NCBI GenBank assembly: GCA_947175285.1
Contig: CAMWMM010000263.1
Location: 1-7,022 of the forward strand
From: an uncultured Lachnospiraceae bacterium
Lineage (GTDB): Bacteria; Bacillota_A; Clostridia; Lachnospirales; Lachnospiraceae
Direction: 5' to 3'
DNA length: 7,022 nt
This document shows, in pieces, positions 6,561 through 7,022 of this stretch (position 1 is its first letter; each line of letters starts with the position of its first letter). The position numbers and the translations under genes were made by a program. The notes beneath the pieces are model-generated. The model was not told where the DNA came from and did not search any database. It saw only the letters and a program-made list of their open reading frames with translations.

Positions 6561-7022
6561 TGAAAGAAATGATAGTCCTTTCCGACAGGTTAAAAGCTGT
6601 TGCTTCTTTGGTATCGGCAGGCAGCAGAGTCTGCGACGTAGGCTGTGACCATGGTTTTGTGCCGATATATCTTGTAAAACAGGGTATCTGTCCCCGTGCG
6701 ATTGCCATGGATGCGAAAGCAGGGCCTTTGGGGCAGGCGGGAGAACATATTGCGGCTTGCGGGTTGGAGGCATACATAGAGACAAGACTTTCAGACGGAC
6801 TTCGGGAATATCGGATAGGAGAGGCGGATTCCATGATTTGTGCCGGAATGGGCGGAAAGCTGATGCGGCGTATTTTGGAAGAGAATCCGGACAAGACAGC
6901 TTCTTTCCGGGAACTGATTTTACAGCCCCAATCCGATATACAGCAGTTCCGCGTTTTTCTTCGTAAGCAGGACTATCTGTTTGCAGATGAGAATATGATA
7001 GAGGAAGACGGAAAGTTTTATC
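6560..7022 (+). CDS. trmK: tRNA (adenine(22)-N(1))-methyltransferase, 5' part
   Basis: The first 154 residues of a SAM-dependent methyltransferase, open to the window end. The family (B. subtilis YqfN/TrmK) methylates N1 of adenine 22 in the D-loop of certain tRNAs. Visible features are an N-terminal helix with LSDRLKAVASLV (7-18), SAM-binding motif I VCDVGCDHG (24-32), an acidic residue at the end of the next strand (AMDAKAGPL, D51), LSDGL (77-81), the AGMGG loop (95-99) and LQPQSD (121-126) near the expected target-base site. The start ATG overlaps the rpoD stop codon in TGATG, a one-base overlap typical of translational coupling; AAAGGAT at 6542-6547 is the nearest upstream ribosome-binding-like sequence, 12 nt away. 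Position directly after rpoD is the usual location in Firmicutes, normally followed by a Nif3/YqfO-family gene, which would lie beyond this window. The C-terminal part cannot be assessed. Confidence 0.93.
   Translation, partial: MKEMIVLSDRLKAVASLVSAGSRVCDVGCDHGFVPIYLVKQGICPRAIAMDAKAGPLGQAGEHIAACGLEAYIETRLSDGLREYRIGEADSMICAGMGGKLMRRILEENPDKTASFRELILQPQSDIQQFRVFLRKQDYLFADENMIEEDGKFY

Noticed and set aside
6481..6894. 137-residue minus-strand open frame across the rpoD-trmK junction
   Set aside because: It is antisense to the end of rpoD and to the clear TrmK reading, which explains the stretch fully.

Overview
The window looks like chromosomal DNA from a low-to-moderate-GC Clostridia member, most likely a gut-type Lachnospiraceae. 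This is inferred from protein style (DnaG beginning MYYPDE, RpoD with a [13 protein letters not shown]-terminus), strong AGGAGG ribosome binding sites and the gene order. No species can be named from the sequence alone.

Left part (1-2452) is an accessory-looking cluster of three genes. On the minus strand there is a start-proximal fragment of a zinc-ribbon protein (1-124) and, directly upstream of it in the same transcription unit, a 438-residue acyltransferase of the condensation / alcohol acetyltransferase superfamily with an intact HHxxxDG motif (140-1456). Diverging from these on the plus strand is a 298-residue alpha/beta hydrolase of the hormone-sensitive-lipase family (1556-2452). The 99-bp space between the divergent genes appears to hold two interlocked extended -10 promoters facing away from each other. 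An ester-forming type of enzyme and an ester-cleaving type of enzyme therefore share one control region; the substrate is unknown.

Middle (2453-2611) is a 159-bp non-coding gap. It holds a weak possible terminator for the hydrolase, a consensus TATAAT box, a perfect 24-bp palindrome and, directly after it, a second imperfect hairpin, just ahead of the next operon.

Right part (2612-7022) is a conserved core operon, all on the plus strand and tightly packed: a dGTPase-like HD-domain dNTP triphosphohydrolase, DNA primase (dnaG), the primary sigma factor (rpoD) and the start of the tRNA adenine-22 N1-methyltransferase (trmK, cut by the window end). This is the clostridial form of the macromolecular synthesis operon, linking dNTP supply, replication priming, transcription initiation and tRNA modification. 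Translational coupling is likely at the 8-bp dgt-dnaG gap and at the 1-bp rpoD-trmK overlap.

Most of the window is ordinary core genome. The points most worth a second look are the uncharacterised zinc-ribbon/acyltransferase/hydrolase trio, its overlapping divergent promoters, and the palindrome-hairpin pair upstream of dgt. No insertion sequences, CRISPR arrays, tRNAs, rRNAs or recognisable riboswitches were seen.
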